From NCBI RefSeq assembly GCF_900115345.1, contig NZ_FOWC01000001.1, positions 1,488,001 through 1,552,000 of the forward strand: a DNA stretch of 64,000 bases, in the 5' to 3' direction. The notes below the pieces were generated by a model. That model searched no databases. It saw only the letters and a list, made by a program, of their open reading frames with translations, and was not told the DNA's origin. Positions 23,846 through 32,553 of this stretch are shown here, piece by piece. The stretch is from Amycolatopsis rubida (lineage in GTDB: Bacteria > Actinomycetota > Actinomycetes > Mycobacteriales > Pseudonocardiaceae). The translations under genes were made by a program, and so were the position numbers. How positions within the stretch are numbered: the stretch's first letter is position 1; every line of letters starts with the position of its first letter.

Positions 23846-26722
23846 ATGAGTGGAGAGCAGGGCAGCGTGGCAGGAACACGGACCAAGAAGAGCGGTACCG
23901 GGGGCAACGGTGCCGATCGACGGCGGCTGGTGATCGTCGAGTCGCCAACCAAGGCCCGCAAGATCGCCCCCTATCTCGGCGGCAACTACGTCGTCGAGTC
24001 CTCCGTCGGGCACATCCGGGACCTGCCCCGCGGCGCCGCCGACGTCCCCGCGCAGTACAAGGGCGAATCGTGGGCCCGGCTCGGCGTCGACATCGACAAC
24101 GACTTCAAGCCGCTCTACATCGTCACCCCGGACAAGAAGTCCAAGGTCACCGAGCTGAAGGGGCTGCTGAAGGACGTCGACGAGCTCTACCTCGCGACGG
24201 ACCCCGACCGCGAGGGCGAGGCCATCGCCTGGCATCTGCTGGAGACCTTGAAGCCCAAGGTCCCGGTGCGCCGGATGGTCTTCCACGAGGTCACCGAGCA
24301 GGCCATCCAGGCCGCCGCCGCGGCCACCCGCGAGCTGGACGCCGACCTCGTCGACGCGCAGGAAACCCGCCGCATCCTCGACCGGCTTTACGGCTACGAG
24401 GTCTCGCCGGTGCTGTGGAAGAAGGTCATGCCGAAGCTTTCGGCGGGCCGCGTGCAGTCCGTGGCGACGCGGATCGTCGTGGAGCGCGAGCGTGAGCGGA
24501 TGCGCTTCACCTCGGCGTCGTACTGGGACATCTCGGCGACCATGGACGCCGGCGAGGACGCTTCGCCGCGTACGTTCCCGTCGCGGCTGGTCGCGGTCGA
24601 CGGTGCGCGCCTCGCGACCGGTCGTGACTTCGACTCGAACGGTCAGCTCAAGGGCAACACGGCGGACATCCGCGTGCTTGGCGAGTCCGACGCCCGGGCG
24701 CTGGCCCAGGGGCTGCAGGACCGCGACTTCAAGGTCGCGAGCGTCGAAGAGAAGCCGTACACGCGCAAGCCGTACGCGCCGTTCATGACCTCGACGCTGC
24801 AGCAGGAGGCGGGCCGCAAGCTGCGCTTCACCTCCGAGCGCACGATGCGGGTCGCGCAGAAGCTGTACGAGAACGGTTACATCACCTATATGCGTACCGA
24901 CTCCACGACGCTGTCGGAGTCGGCGATCACGGCCGCGCGAAACCAGGCAACGCAGCTGTACGGCAAGGAGTACGTCTCGCCGTCGCCGCGCCAGTACACG
25001 CGCAAGGTGAAGAACGCGCAGGAAGCGCACGAGGCGATCCGTCCCTCGGGTGAGGTCTTCCGTACGCCGGGCCAGGTCGCGAAAGAGCTGGACACCGACG
25101 AGTTCCGGCTCTACGAGATGATCTGGCAGCGCACCATCGCGTCGCAGATGGCGGACGCGAAGGGCACCACGATGTCGGTGCGCATCATCGGCACCGCCAC
25201 GACCGGCGAGGAGTGCACCTTCGCCGCTTCGGGTCGCACGATCACCTTCGCCGGCTTCTTGAAGGCGTACGTCGAGGCAGTCGACTCCGAGGCCGGTGGC
25301 GAGGCCGATGACAAGCAGAGCCGGCTTCCGGTGCTGGTCAAGGACCAGGGTCTGACCGCGCCCGAGCTGTCCGCAGACGGCCACTCCACGTCGCCGCCCG
25401 CGCGCTACTCCGAGCCGAGCCTGGTCAGCAAGCTGGAAGAGCTGGGCATTGGCCGCCCGTCGACGTACGCGTCGATCATCAAGACCATCCAGGACCGCGG
25501 CTACGTCTGGAAGAAGGGCTCCGCCCTGGTTCCGTCGTGGGTCGCGTTCGCGGTGATCGGCTTGCTGGAGCGGCACTTCGAACGGCTGGTGGACTACAAC
25601 TTCACCGCCGGGCTCGAAGACGAGCTGGACCGCATCGCCAGCGGCGACGAGCATCGCGTCGAATGGCTGTCGAAGTTCTACTTCGGCGGCGACTTCGGCG
25701 TCGAGGGTTCGGTCGGCCGTCTCGGCGGGCTGAAGAAGCTCGTCGACGGCAGTGTCGAGGGCATCGACGCGCGCGAGATCAACTCGATCCCGATGTTCAG
25801 CGACGCCGAAGGGCACCAGGTCGTGGTGCGCGTCGGCCGCTACGGGCCGTATCTGGAGCGTGAGGTCAACGGCGAGTCGCAGCGCGCGAATCTGCCCGAG
25901 GACCTGCCGCCGGACGAGCTGTCGCCGGAGATTGCGGAGAAGCTCTTCGCGACGCCGCAGGAGGGCCGCGTGCTGGGCACCGACCCGGTCAGCGGACACG
26001 AGATCGTGGCGAAGGAAGGCCGCTTCGGCCCGTACGTCACCGAGCTGCTGCCTGAGCCGGAGCTGCCCGAGGACGCCACCGCGGCGCAGAAGAAGGCCGC
26101 GAAGGCGAAGCTGCCGAAGCCGCGTACAGGCTCGCTGTTCAAGTCGATGTCGATCGAGACGATCACGCTCGACGACGCGCTGAAGCTGCTTTCGCTGCCG
26201 CGCGTCGTGGGTAAGGACCCGGAGTCGGGCGACGAGATCACCGCGCAGAACGGGCGCTACGGGCCGTACCTGAAGAAGGGCACGGACTCGCGGTCGATTC
26301 AGACCGAGGATCAGCTGTTCTCGATCACGCTGGAAGAGGCGCTGAAGATCTATTCGGAGCCGAAGCAGCGCGGCCGGTCGGCCACCGCGCGTCCGCCGCT
26401 GAAGGAACTCGGCGACGACCCGGTGTCGGGCAAGCCGATGGTGGTCAAGGATGGCCGCTTCGGCCCGTACGTGACCGACGGCGAGTACAACGCGACGCTG
26501 CGAAAGTCCGACAGCATCGAGGAACTCACCGCGGAGCGCGCCGCTGAGCTGCTGGCGGAGAAGCGCGCGAAGGGTCCGGCGCCGAAAAAGCGGACGACGC
26601 GCAAGGCACCGGCGAAGTCCACCGCGACCAAGTCGACCACGACGAAGTCCGCGGCGGCGAAGTCGACCACGGCGAAGAAGGCACCGGCTAAGCGAAGCAG
26701 TACCGCGACGAAGTCGAAGTAA
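23846..26722 (+). CDS. topA: DNA topoisomerase I (type IA)
   Basis: 958 residues. N-terminal TOPRIM starts at LVIVESPTKARKIAPYL and holds the Mg site DPDREGEAIAWH. The catalytic tyrosine is Tyr348 in YITYMRTDSTTLSE. As in other actinobacteria there are no zinc fingers; instead, repeated C-terminal modules (VGRYGPYLE, EGRFGPYVTE, NGRYGPYLKK, DGRFGPYVTD) and a Lys/Ala/Thr-rich tail (KAPAKSTATKSTTTKSAAAK) bind DNA and give processivity. ATG 23846 is used; GTG 23867 with GGAGAGCAGGG upstream is possible. A strong terminator follows. Confidence 0.96.
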   Translation: MSGEQGSVAGTRTKKSGTGGNGADRRRLVIVESPTKARKIAPYLGGNYVVESSVGHIRDLPRGAADVPAQYKGESWARLGVDIDNDFKPLYIVTPDKKSKVTELKGLLKDVDELYLATDPDREGEAIAWHLLETLKPKVPVRRMVFHEVTEQAIQAAAAATRELDADLVDAQETRRILDRLYGYEVSPVLWKKVMPKLSAGRVQSVATRIVVERERERMRFTSASYWDISATMDAGEDASPRTFPSRLVAVDGARLATGRDFDSNGQLKGNTADIRVLGESDARALAQGLQDRDFKVASVEEKPYTRKPYAPFMTSTLQQEAGRKLRFTSERTMRVAQKLYENGYITYMRTDSTTLSESAITAARNQATQLYGKEYVSPSPRQYTRKVKNAQEAHEAIRPSGEVFRTPGQVAKELDTDEFRLYEMIWQRTIASQMADAKGTTMSVRIIGTATTGEECTFAASGRTITFAGFLKAYVEAVDSEAGGEADDKQSRLPVLVKDQGLTAPELSADGHSTSPPARYSEPSLVSKLEELGIGRPSTYASIIKTIQDRGYVWKKGSALVPSWVAFAVIGLLERHFERLVDYNFTAGLEDELDRIASGDEHRVEWLSKFYFGGDFGVEGSVGRLGGLKKLVDGSVEGIDAREINSIPMFSDAEGHQVVVRVGRYGPYLEREVNGESQRANLPEDLPPDELSPEIAEKLFATPQEGRVLGTDPVSGHEIVAKEGRFGPYVTELLPEPELPEDATAAQKKAAKAKLPKPRTGSLFKSMSIETITLDDALKLLSLPRVVGKDPESGDEITAQNGRYGPYLKKGTDSRSIQTEDQLFSITLEEALKIYSEPKQRGRSATARPPLKELGDDPVSGKPMVVKDGRFGPYVTDGEYNATLRKSDSIEELTAERAAELLAEKRAKGPAPKKRTTRKAPAKSTATKSTTTKSAAAKSTTAKKAPAKRSSTATKSK

Positions 26723-26734
26723 CGAGGATCCGAA

Positions 26735-26765
26735 GGGCCACCTGGAAAACTCCGGGTGGCCCTTT
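26735..26765 (+). terminator. Intrinsic terminator of topA
   Basis: GGGCCACC (26735-26742)/GGTGGCCC (26755-26762) followed by TTTCTC, 12 bp after the topA stop. Confidence 0.9.
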
Positions 26766-26783
26766 CTCGGATCAGGGGGATGG

Positions 26784-27932
26784 ATGGGGGAGACGCAGCG
26801 CGCTCGTGCCGCGGTTTCCGTGGTTTTCGCGGTTTGTGGTGCGGCATTCGCTTCATGGGCGGCTCGAGTGCCTGCGGTGCAAGCGAAACTCGGCCTCAGC
26901 ACCGGAGAACTCGGGATCGGGGTGTTCGGGCTGGCCGCCGGTTCGGTGGTCGCCTTGCTGGCCGCGGGGCCGTTGATCACGAAGATCGGCAGCAGGCGCG
27001 GGGTTCTTTGCGGAGCCGCGGTGTTGTGCGGTGGATTGCCGCTCGTCGCCTTCGCGCCGGACCTGCCGTTGTTCGTTGCCGCGCTCGTGGTGCTCGGAGT
27101 GGGCAACAGCCTGCTGGACGTCTCGATGAACGCGCACGCCGCGCGCGTCGAAGAGGCGTACGGGCGGCCGATTTTCGCTGGGTTCCACGCCTTCTGGAAC
27201 ATCGGCGGATTGGCGGGATCGGGTGCCGCGGCGCTGATGGAGGTCTGGCGGGTGCCGATCGAAGCGCACTTCGCCGGTGCTGGCGTGGTGCTGCTGGTGC
27301 TCGGGATTTTCGCCGCTTCGCAGTTCTTGCCGGGTGCCGATCGCGGACAGGGCGAGGCGGCGTTCGCCTTGCCCAGCAAGGCATTGATCCCGCTGGGCGT
27401 GATCGCGTTCTGCGGTTTCGTCGCGGAAGGCACGGTGAACGACTGGAGCGCGGTCTACCTCCGGGAGGTCACTACGGCGAGCGCGGCCGTCGCGTCGCTG
27501 GGCTACTTCGCGTTCTCGATCACGATGATCGGGGTGCGCACGGTGGCCGACCGGGTCGTCGAGCGCGTCGGCGCGGTGCTGTTCCTGCGGGTCGCGACCG
27601 CGGTGACGGTCGCCGGATTCCTGCTGGTGGTCGCGGTGCCGGCACCGATGGTCGCGGTGATCGGGTTCGCGGTGGTCGGACTCGGCGTGTCCGGGATCGT
27701 GCCGCTCGCGTGGAGCGCGGCCGGACGCAAGCAACCGGAGGCACCGGGGCGCGCGATCGCGGCCGTCGCGGCGTGCGGATACCTCGGGTTTCTCGCCGGT
27801 CCGGTGCTGGTCAGCGGCCTGAGCGGCGGAATCGGCCTGCACTGGACGCTCGCCGTGGTCGGCGCTCTTGTGGTGACGGTCGGCTTCCTCGCGCCCACGA
27901 TGCGTGTCGGCGACCCGGTGTCGCGGCGCTGA
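26784..27932 (+). CDS. MFS transporter
   Basis: 382 residues with about 12 hydrophobic segments. The family pattern is that of YbjJ/fucose-permease-like MFS proteins: AFASWAARVPAVQAKLGLS at the start, NSLLDVSMNAHAARVE and GRPIFAGFHAFWNIGG in the first half. The ATG at 26784 has AGGGGG upstream, and the gene begins 18 bp after the topA terminator. The substrate is not known. An SOS-type box lies 29 bp after its stop and belongs to the next gene. Confidence 0.85.
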   Translation: MGETQRARAAVSVVFAVCGAAFASWAARVPAVQAKLGLSTGELGIGVFGLAAGSVVALLAAGPLITKIGSRRGVLCGAAVLCGGLPLVAFAPDLPLFVAALVVLGVGNSLLDVSMNAHAARVEEAYGRPIFAGFHAFWNIGGLAGSGAAALMEVWRVPIEAHFAGAGVVLLVLGIFAASQFLPGADRGQGEAAFALPSKALIPLGVIAFCGFVAEGTVNDWSAVYLREVTTASAAVASLGYFAFSITMIGVRTVADRVVERVGAVLFLRVATAVTVAGFLLVVAVPAPMVAVIGFAVVGLGVSGIVPLAWSAAGRKQPEAPGRAIAAVAACGYLGFLAGPVLVSGLSGGIGLHWTLAVVGALVVTVGFLAPTMRVGDPVSRR

Positions 27933-27961
27933 CCGACCGCTCGGCGCACGGATGGGTCGAC

Positions 27962-27977
27962 TCGAACAAAAGTTCGA
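27962..27977 (+). promoter_or_regulatory. Perfect LexA (SOS) box
   Basis: TCGAAC-AAAA-GTTCGA, an exact match to the TCGAAC-N4-GTTCGA operator of mycobacterial and Bacillus-type LexA; one more base pair (C..G) extends the symmetry on each side. It lies 18 bp before the longest possible start of the next gene and 33 bp before the alternative GTG at 28011. Confidence 0.8.
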
Positions 27978-27995
27978 GAAATTGTCGGTACCAGG

Positions 27996-28847
27996 GTGTT
28001 CAATGACGGGGTGAGCAGTTCAGCACCCGTCGTCTTCGACGTCATCGACGAGGTCATCGGACCGCTGCGGGCCGAGATGCCGCAGCGGCCTTCGGTGATG
28101 GAGTTCTACGACCCGCATTTCCAGGTGCCGCCCGTGCTGGCCGAGGAGGAGCCCGCCGGAGCGGCTTCGGGACTGAGCTTGGCAGAGGAGGTCCGGCAGT
28201 CGTTCGGGCCGATGCTCGGCGCCGGGCTGGCCGAGGAGGTGGAGCAGTACACGCGATTCGTCGCCGGGATGACCGCGCTCGGGCTCGCCGCTGAGGGAGA
28301 GGTGACCGCCGAAGCGGTCGAGCTGTACCGAGTGCTGCGCGGCGGGTTCATCCGAGGAGTGGTCACCGGGGTGTTCCCGGCGAGCGAGGAGCCGTGGGAG
28401 GTGCGGTTCTTCGGAGACGAGGACTTCACCACGGTGATGAGCAAACTGGGCCGCCGGGCGCGGCTGCGGTCCGGGATGCTGAGCGCGCTGCCCGGATGGG
28501 TGTTCGACGGCCTGCCGGACCGCCCGCCCGGCCCTGGCCCCGCAGTGCGCATAGAGACCGACGACAGCGGCCTGATCCCGCGGGCGGCGTGGGGAGACCT
28601 GGACGTCATCCGGCAAGCGGTGGCCCGGCCCCGGCAGGGAACGGTGCTGGTGGACCTGGCAGTACGGGACGCGGTGCTGGCGGAGTACCCGCACGGAGCG
28701 TTCGGGCTGGTGGACAACGATCAGGGGAGGTACCAGTTCCGGGCCGCGCCACGAGGCGGAGGCGGCGGATGGGTGGTGACGTGGTCTCCGGCTACCCGGG
28801 GGACCGCGGAGGCGTGGATCGTGGAGGCGGTGCGCGGTCATGCTTGA
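27996..28847 (+). CDS. Unknown protein behind an SOS box
   Basis: 283 residues, or 278 from the alternative GTG at 28011 (VSSSAPVVFDVIDEV). No signal peptide or membrane segment. Acidic, helical N-terminal half (SLAEEVRQSFGPMLGAGLAE, EEVEQYTRFVAGMTALGLAA) and a beta-rich C-terminal end (AFGLVDNDQGRYQFRAAP, GWVVTWSPATRGTAEAWI). The end faintly recalls the GRYFTQA..ITIAPADP end of the EspG-like proteins at 54479 and 55745, but this is too weak to assign the family. The only functional clue is the LexA box, suggesting DNA-damage induction. Followed by a repeat-rich gap. Confidence 0.7.
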   Translation: MFNDGVSSSAPVVFDVIDEVIGPLRAEMPQRPSVMEFYDPHFQVPPVLAEEEPAGAASGLSLAEEVRQSFGPMLGAGLAEEVEQYTRFVAGMTALGLAAEGEVTAEAVELYRVLRGGFIRGVVTGVFPASEEPWEVRFFGDEDFTTVMSKLGRRARLRSGMLSALPGWVFDGLPDRPPGPGPAVRIETDDSGLIPRAAWGDLDVIRQAVARPRQGTVLVDLAVRDAVLAEYPHGAFGLVDNDQGRYQFRAAPRGGGGGWVVTWSPATRGTAEAWIVEAVRGHA

Positions 28848-29684
28848 CCGGAGGTGCTGGCGGCCGGACCGGATCTGGTCGGTCGAGTCCGGGGTGTCGG
28901 ACCGAGCGCGGGACAGTCCAGCTGGAGTCTGGGACGTTCCTGGCTGAGCGCGGGGCGGCCCGGCCGAGCGTGGGACAGTCCGGCTGAGCCGCGCTGGTCC
29001 GGGCTGAGCCGCGCTGGTCCGGGTTGTGCCGGGTTGTGCCGGGTTGGTCCGGGCTGGTCCGGGCTGGTCCGGGTTGTGCCGGGCTGTGTGCTGGCTGGTC
29101 CGGGTTGTGCCGGGCTGTGTTCCGGCTGCGGCTGGCTGTCCCGGGCTGTGCTGGGCTGTGTGCTGGCTGGGGCTGGTTGTGCCGGGTTGTGCTCCGGCTG
29201 CGTTCCGGCTGGGGCGAGCCTGGCTCAGTCGCGCTCAGTGCCTCTCCGGGCGGACCCGGTCGGTTCGTCCACGCCGCAACCGGTCCGCCAACCGGCTGAC
29301 CCGCCAGCTCGATCGATCTGTCAGCCGGGCCAGCTCGGGCCAGCCGGGACAGCCCGGGCCGGTCTGTCGGTCCCGCCCGCCCGTCGGCCGAAGTCAGCCC
29401 TGCCGACCTGTCGGTCCTGTGCGCTCATCAGCCAAGCCCGGTCACCCCAGCTCCTGCAGCCAGCCAGTCCTGCCCCTGAAGTCCAACCCCGCCCCCTCGG
29501 CCCGGCCCAGGGTTCCCCGTGCCAAAACCCCTCCGCCCGGCCGTCTGTCGGCGGTCACTGGTCCGGGTGGCGCGCCTTCCCCCGGGCGCGGGCAGTAGTG
29601 GTTCTGCGGCCATTGGGTGGATGCGGGGACCGGTACTCTCGCCGACACTGGACTCGCCGGACATTCCGTAGTGAGGTGGTCGCC
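28848..29684. other. 837-bp gene-free region containing a 10-bp repeat array
   Basis: No supported gene. The decamer array fills 28981-29220 (listed separately); 29221-29640 is GC-rich with scattered CCAGC/CAGCCC repeats, mostly complementary in style to the array. The promoter of the next gene must lie near 29620-29680. A 473-residue open frame spans it only because the repeats lack stops. Confidence 0.6.
28981..29220. repeat. Array of about 24 degenerate 10-bp repeats
   Basis: Consecutive decamers such as GGGCTGGTCC, GGGTTGTGCC and GCGCTGGTCC, in register for at least eleven units (28981-29090) and then with slight shifts. Two main unit types alternate or run in pairs. The period equals about one helical turn. 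A related array with CCCGCTCTGG-type units lies at 55283-55490. Confidence 0.85.
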
Positions 29685-30275
29685 ATGAGCACGAGCGACG
29701 GGACTCCGTTTTTTCCCGCCTCCGGGCCGGACCGGGACGGGACGTTGGCCGGCGAGGTCGGCGAGGTCGGGGGCGAGCGGTTCTCCGATCCGTTGTCCGG
29801 GTTCGAGATGGCGTCCGGCCGCGCGCCCCGGCCGTTGCCGACCGCCAAGCCGGTTCAGCATGATCCCGAAGAGGTCAAGCGGATGGTCGAGGCCGCGCTG
29901 AAAGAGGAAGCCAAGAAGAAGGAAGTCGTCAAGACGCCGAATCCGGTTCCGCCGTCCGACCGGCCGGATCTGGTTCCGCTCGGGTTGCTGCCGCGGCAGC
30001 GGACGTGGCCGACCAAGGCTCCGCAGCTGCTGAAGAAGGTGCCCCGGCCGCGGCCGAAGCGGGTCACCGAGATCGCTGACGACGACATCGAGGAGGAGCT
30101 CGCCGAACGGCAGAGCCGGCGTGGGCTGCCCTCGATCAGCATGCCCAGCTTCGGGCGTCCCTCCAGCAGCACGGCGGGCGTGGTGCTCGCTGTGGTGTTG
30201 CTCATCGTGTTCGGAATTGTCGCGATCGAGCTCATCGCTAGCCTGGTGAGCAGTGTGAAGGGGCTGTTCGGCTGA
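29685..30275 (+). CDS. Small membrane protein with C-terminal anchor, unknown function
   Basis: 196 residues. A hydrophilic, Pro/Lys/Glu-rich cytoplasmic part (EEVKRMVEAALKEEAKKKEV is a likely helix) ends in one strongly hydrophobic segment (VVLAVVLLIVFGIVAIELIA). GLPSISMPSFGRPS lies just before it. The ATG at 29685 has GTGAGGTGG upstream. It is followed by the MFS/kinase fusion after 148 bp. No family recognised. Confidence 0.7.
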   Translation: MSTSDGTPFFPASGPDRDGTLAGEVGEVGGERFSDPLSGFEMASGRAPRPLPTAKPVQHDPEEVKRMVEAALKEEAKKKEVVKTPNPVPPSDRPDLVPLGLLPRQRTWPTKAPQLLKKVPRPRPKRVTEIADDDIEEELAERQSRRGLPSISMPSFGRPSSSTAGVVLAVVLLIVFGIVAIELIASLVSSVKGLFG

Positions 30276-30423
30276 CGCCCGCTGACCTCGTATATCACGG
30301 GGCGTGCCCTCCTCCCGTCCGCGGCGGGACTACCCTGGCGGCTACACGGTCGGGGGATCCGCAGGGGTCGCCTGACTCCGCCGTGACAAGTGGGGTGGGC
30401 GTATCAGCGAGGGCGTACGGTCG

Positions 30424-32553
30424 GTGCCCGGCACCGGCCCGGGCGGATCGGGCGGGACGTCCACGATTCACCGGGCCCGCCGAGTGCTGGCGATCAAGCC
30501 GTTCCGTCGGCTGTGGGGCGTCACGTATCTGTGCAGTGTCGCCGACTGGCTGAACCTGCTGAACCTGACCAGCCTGAGCACCAAACTCCTCGACAACTAC
30601 TCCGCGCAGAACTACGCGTTCGTCGGCGTCGTCGTCACCGCGCTGCTGCCCGGCCTGTTGTTCGCGCCGGTCGGCGGCCTGCTCGCGGACCGGTTCGACC
30701 GGCGCAAGATCATGGTCATCTGCGACCTGCTGCGCTGCGGGTTCCTGCTCTCGATCGCCATCATCGGGGCACCGTGGTGGCTGTTCGTGGCGAACTTCCT
30801 GGTCGGCTGCTGTTCGATCATGTGGATCCCGTCCAAGGACGCGGCGGTGCCGAACCTGCTGCGCCGCCCCGAGCAGGTCGAGACCGCCAACCAGCTGGGC
30901 ATGGTGATGACCTACGGCCTCGCCGTCATCACCGCCGCCGGGGCGAACGCGCTGATCCAGGGCGCGAACTCCACGTTCCAGCTCTTCCAGGGCCCCGGGG
31001 TCGACCTCTACATCGCCAAGGTCGTCGTCGTCATCACCGGCCTGCTGTACCTGATCAGCGGCATTCTCGTCGCCACCCGCATCCCCGAACTGTCCCTGCG
31101 CGACGTTCACTCGCTGCCGCAGCAGAAAGTCAAGCGGGCTGACGAGGAGAAGTTCGGCTTCGGCGCGATGATGCGCGACGGGCTGAAGTTCGTCCGCAGC
31201 ACGCCGATCGTCCGCGGCCTGCTGATCGGTGCCTTCGGCGCGTTCGCGGCCGGTGGCGCGGTCATCGGCGCGGCCAAGCCGTACTCGTCGTCGCTGCTCG
31301 GTGGAGACGCGGCGTTCAACCTGCTGATGCTGGCCGTGTTCATCGGCCTCGCTCTCGGGATGGCGCTGGCCCCGAAGCTCGCGCACCGGCTCCCGCACGA
31401 CCGGCTGTTCGGCATCTCGATCGTCCTCGCCGGGCTCGCGCTCGGCGTCGTCGCGTTGTCGCCGCACCTGGCGATCTCGGTCGGCGCGGTCGCCTTCGTC
31501 GGCATCTGCGCCGGCACCGCCTTCCTCACCGGCGTCACGATCATCGGCTCCCGGGTCGAGGACGCGATCCGCGGCCGGATCAACGCGATCTACCAGGCGA
31601 TGCTCAAGATCGTGCTGTTCGGCGCGACGGTGGTCACGCCGGTGTTGATCGGCCTGGTCCGGCAGCGCAACGTCACCCTGTTCGGCACGCCGATCATCGT
31701 CGACGGCACGCGCCCGGTCATCCTCGGCGGCGGCCTGCTCGCCGTGCTGCTCGGCATCATCGCCTACCGGCAGATGGACGAGCGGCGCACCGAGAAGATC
31801 TTCAGCGACCTGCGCAACGCGCTGCGCCGCAACCCGCGCCGCGTCAACGGCTTCCTGATCGCCGTCGAGGGCACCACCGCGGTCAACACCGCCGAGCAGG
31901 CCGCTCGCCTCGCGCGCTGGCTCGGCACCGGCACCCGGCCGGTCGTGCTCAGCGCCGACCCGGCGCTCGGCGAACAACGCTTCCGCACGCTTGTTTCGGA
32001 CGCTGCCCTCACCGGGGTGCGGGCGCAGGCGCTCGTCGCCGCGGCCGTGCGCGCCGAGCTGGTGGAACGCCAGATCCAGCCCGCGCTCGACGGCGGGTCC
32101 GTCGTCGTCATGGAACGCTTTGTCGACTCCCCGCTCGCGTCGCTGTCCGCGGCGGGCGAGCTGGACCGCGCCGAGCTGGAAGGCCTGGTCGACTGGGCCA
32201 CCGGACGGCTCCGCCCGGACCTCACCGTGCTTCTCGACTCCGCGCACCCGGATGACCCGCAGCCGTCGCTGAAGGACCAGCTGTGGGTGCAGAAGCTGCT
32301 CGCCGAGATGGCCGCCGCCGACCCGGACCGGTACGTGGTGGTCGACGCCGAGGCCTCCGACGACGAGGTGGCGGGCCGCGTCCGCAGCGCCGTCCAGTCG
32401 GTCTTCGCCGGGCTCGCCCCCGCGGAACCGCCGGAGGACGAGCCCGAGGACGCGGCTGGCGCGGACGTCGCAGAGGCGGCGGCCGCCGAAGCGGAACCGC
32501 CGGAGAACGGCGCGGACGCGCTGTCCGCAATGTCCAAAGTGGAGGATCGGTGA
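30424..32553 (+). CDS. MFS transporter fused to a degenerate thymidylate-kinase-like domain
   Basis: 709 residues. Residues ~15-460 are an MFS carrier (VADWLNLLNLTSLSTKLL; VGGLLADRFDRRKIMVICDL; GRINAIYQAMLKI). Residues ~475-670 follow the thymidylate kinase fold: FLIAVEGTTAVNTAEQAARL at the P-loop position, MERFVDSPLAS at the DR(Y/F)xDS position, and RPDLTVLLDSAHP. The P-loop lacks the G-K-S/T signature, so phosphate transfer is doubtful. The tail is Glu/Ala-rich. Streptomyces has similar membrane fusions beside topA and holB. The stop overlaps the holB GTG, preserving the tmk-holB adjacency known from other bacteria. Confidence 0.85.
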   Translation: MPGTGPGGSGGTSTIHRARRVLAIKPFRRLWGVTYLCSVADWLNLLNLTSLSTKLLDNYSAQNYAFVGVVVTALLPGLLFAPVGGLLADRFDRRKIMVICDLLRCGFLLSIAIIGAPWWLFVANFLVGCCSIMWIPSKDAAVPNLLRRPEQVETANQLGMVMTYGLAVITAAGANALIQGANSTFQLFQGPGVDLYIAKVVVVITGLLYLISGILVATRIPELSLRDVHSLPQQKVKRADEEKFGFGAMMRDGLKFVRSTPIVRGLLIGAFGAFAAGGAVIGAAKPYSSSLLGGDAAFNLLMLAVFIGLALGMALAPKLAHRLPHDRLFGISIVLAGLALGVVALSPHLAISVGAVAFVGICAGTAFLTGVTIIGSRVEDAIRGRINAIYQAMLKIVLFGATVVTPVLIGLVRQRNVTLFGTPIIVDGTRPVILGGGLLAVLLGIIAYRQMDERRTEKIFSDLRNALRRNPRRVNGFLIAVEGTTAVNTAEQAARLARWLGTGTRPVVLSADPALGEQRFRTLVSDAALTGVRAQALVAAAVRAELVERQIQPALDGGSVVVMERFVDSPLASLSAAGELDRAELEGLVDWATGRLRPDLTVLLDSAHPDDPQPSLKDQLWVQKLLAEMAAADPDRYVVVDAEASDDEVAGRVRSAVQSVFAGLAPAEPPEDEPEDAAGADVAEAAAAEAEPPENGADALSAMSKVEDR

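Noticed and set aside
23696..27433. 1245-residue open frame on the minus strand opposite topA and the MFS gene
   Set aside because: Arg/Leu/Gly/Asp-rich composition with no domain; it mirrors the third-position G/C bias of topA, which is certain on the plus strand.
27996..28847. Third EspG-family member
   Set aside because: Only the last ~30 residues show a weak GRY..W-V/I-T-x-x-P pattern; the N-terminal LWE..GELPYPL block shared by the two EspG-like proteins is absent.
28854..29684. Upstream extension of the 29685 gene through the decamer array (repeated AGPGWSGL-type peptide)
   Set aside because: The peptide is simply the decamer repeat translated; other frames are open too, and a ribosome site and ATG exist at 29685.
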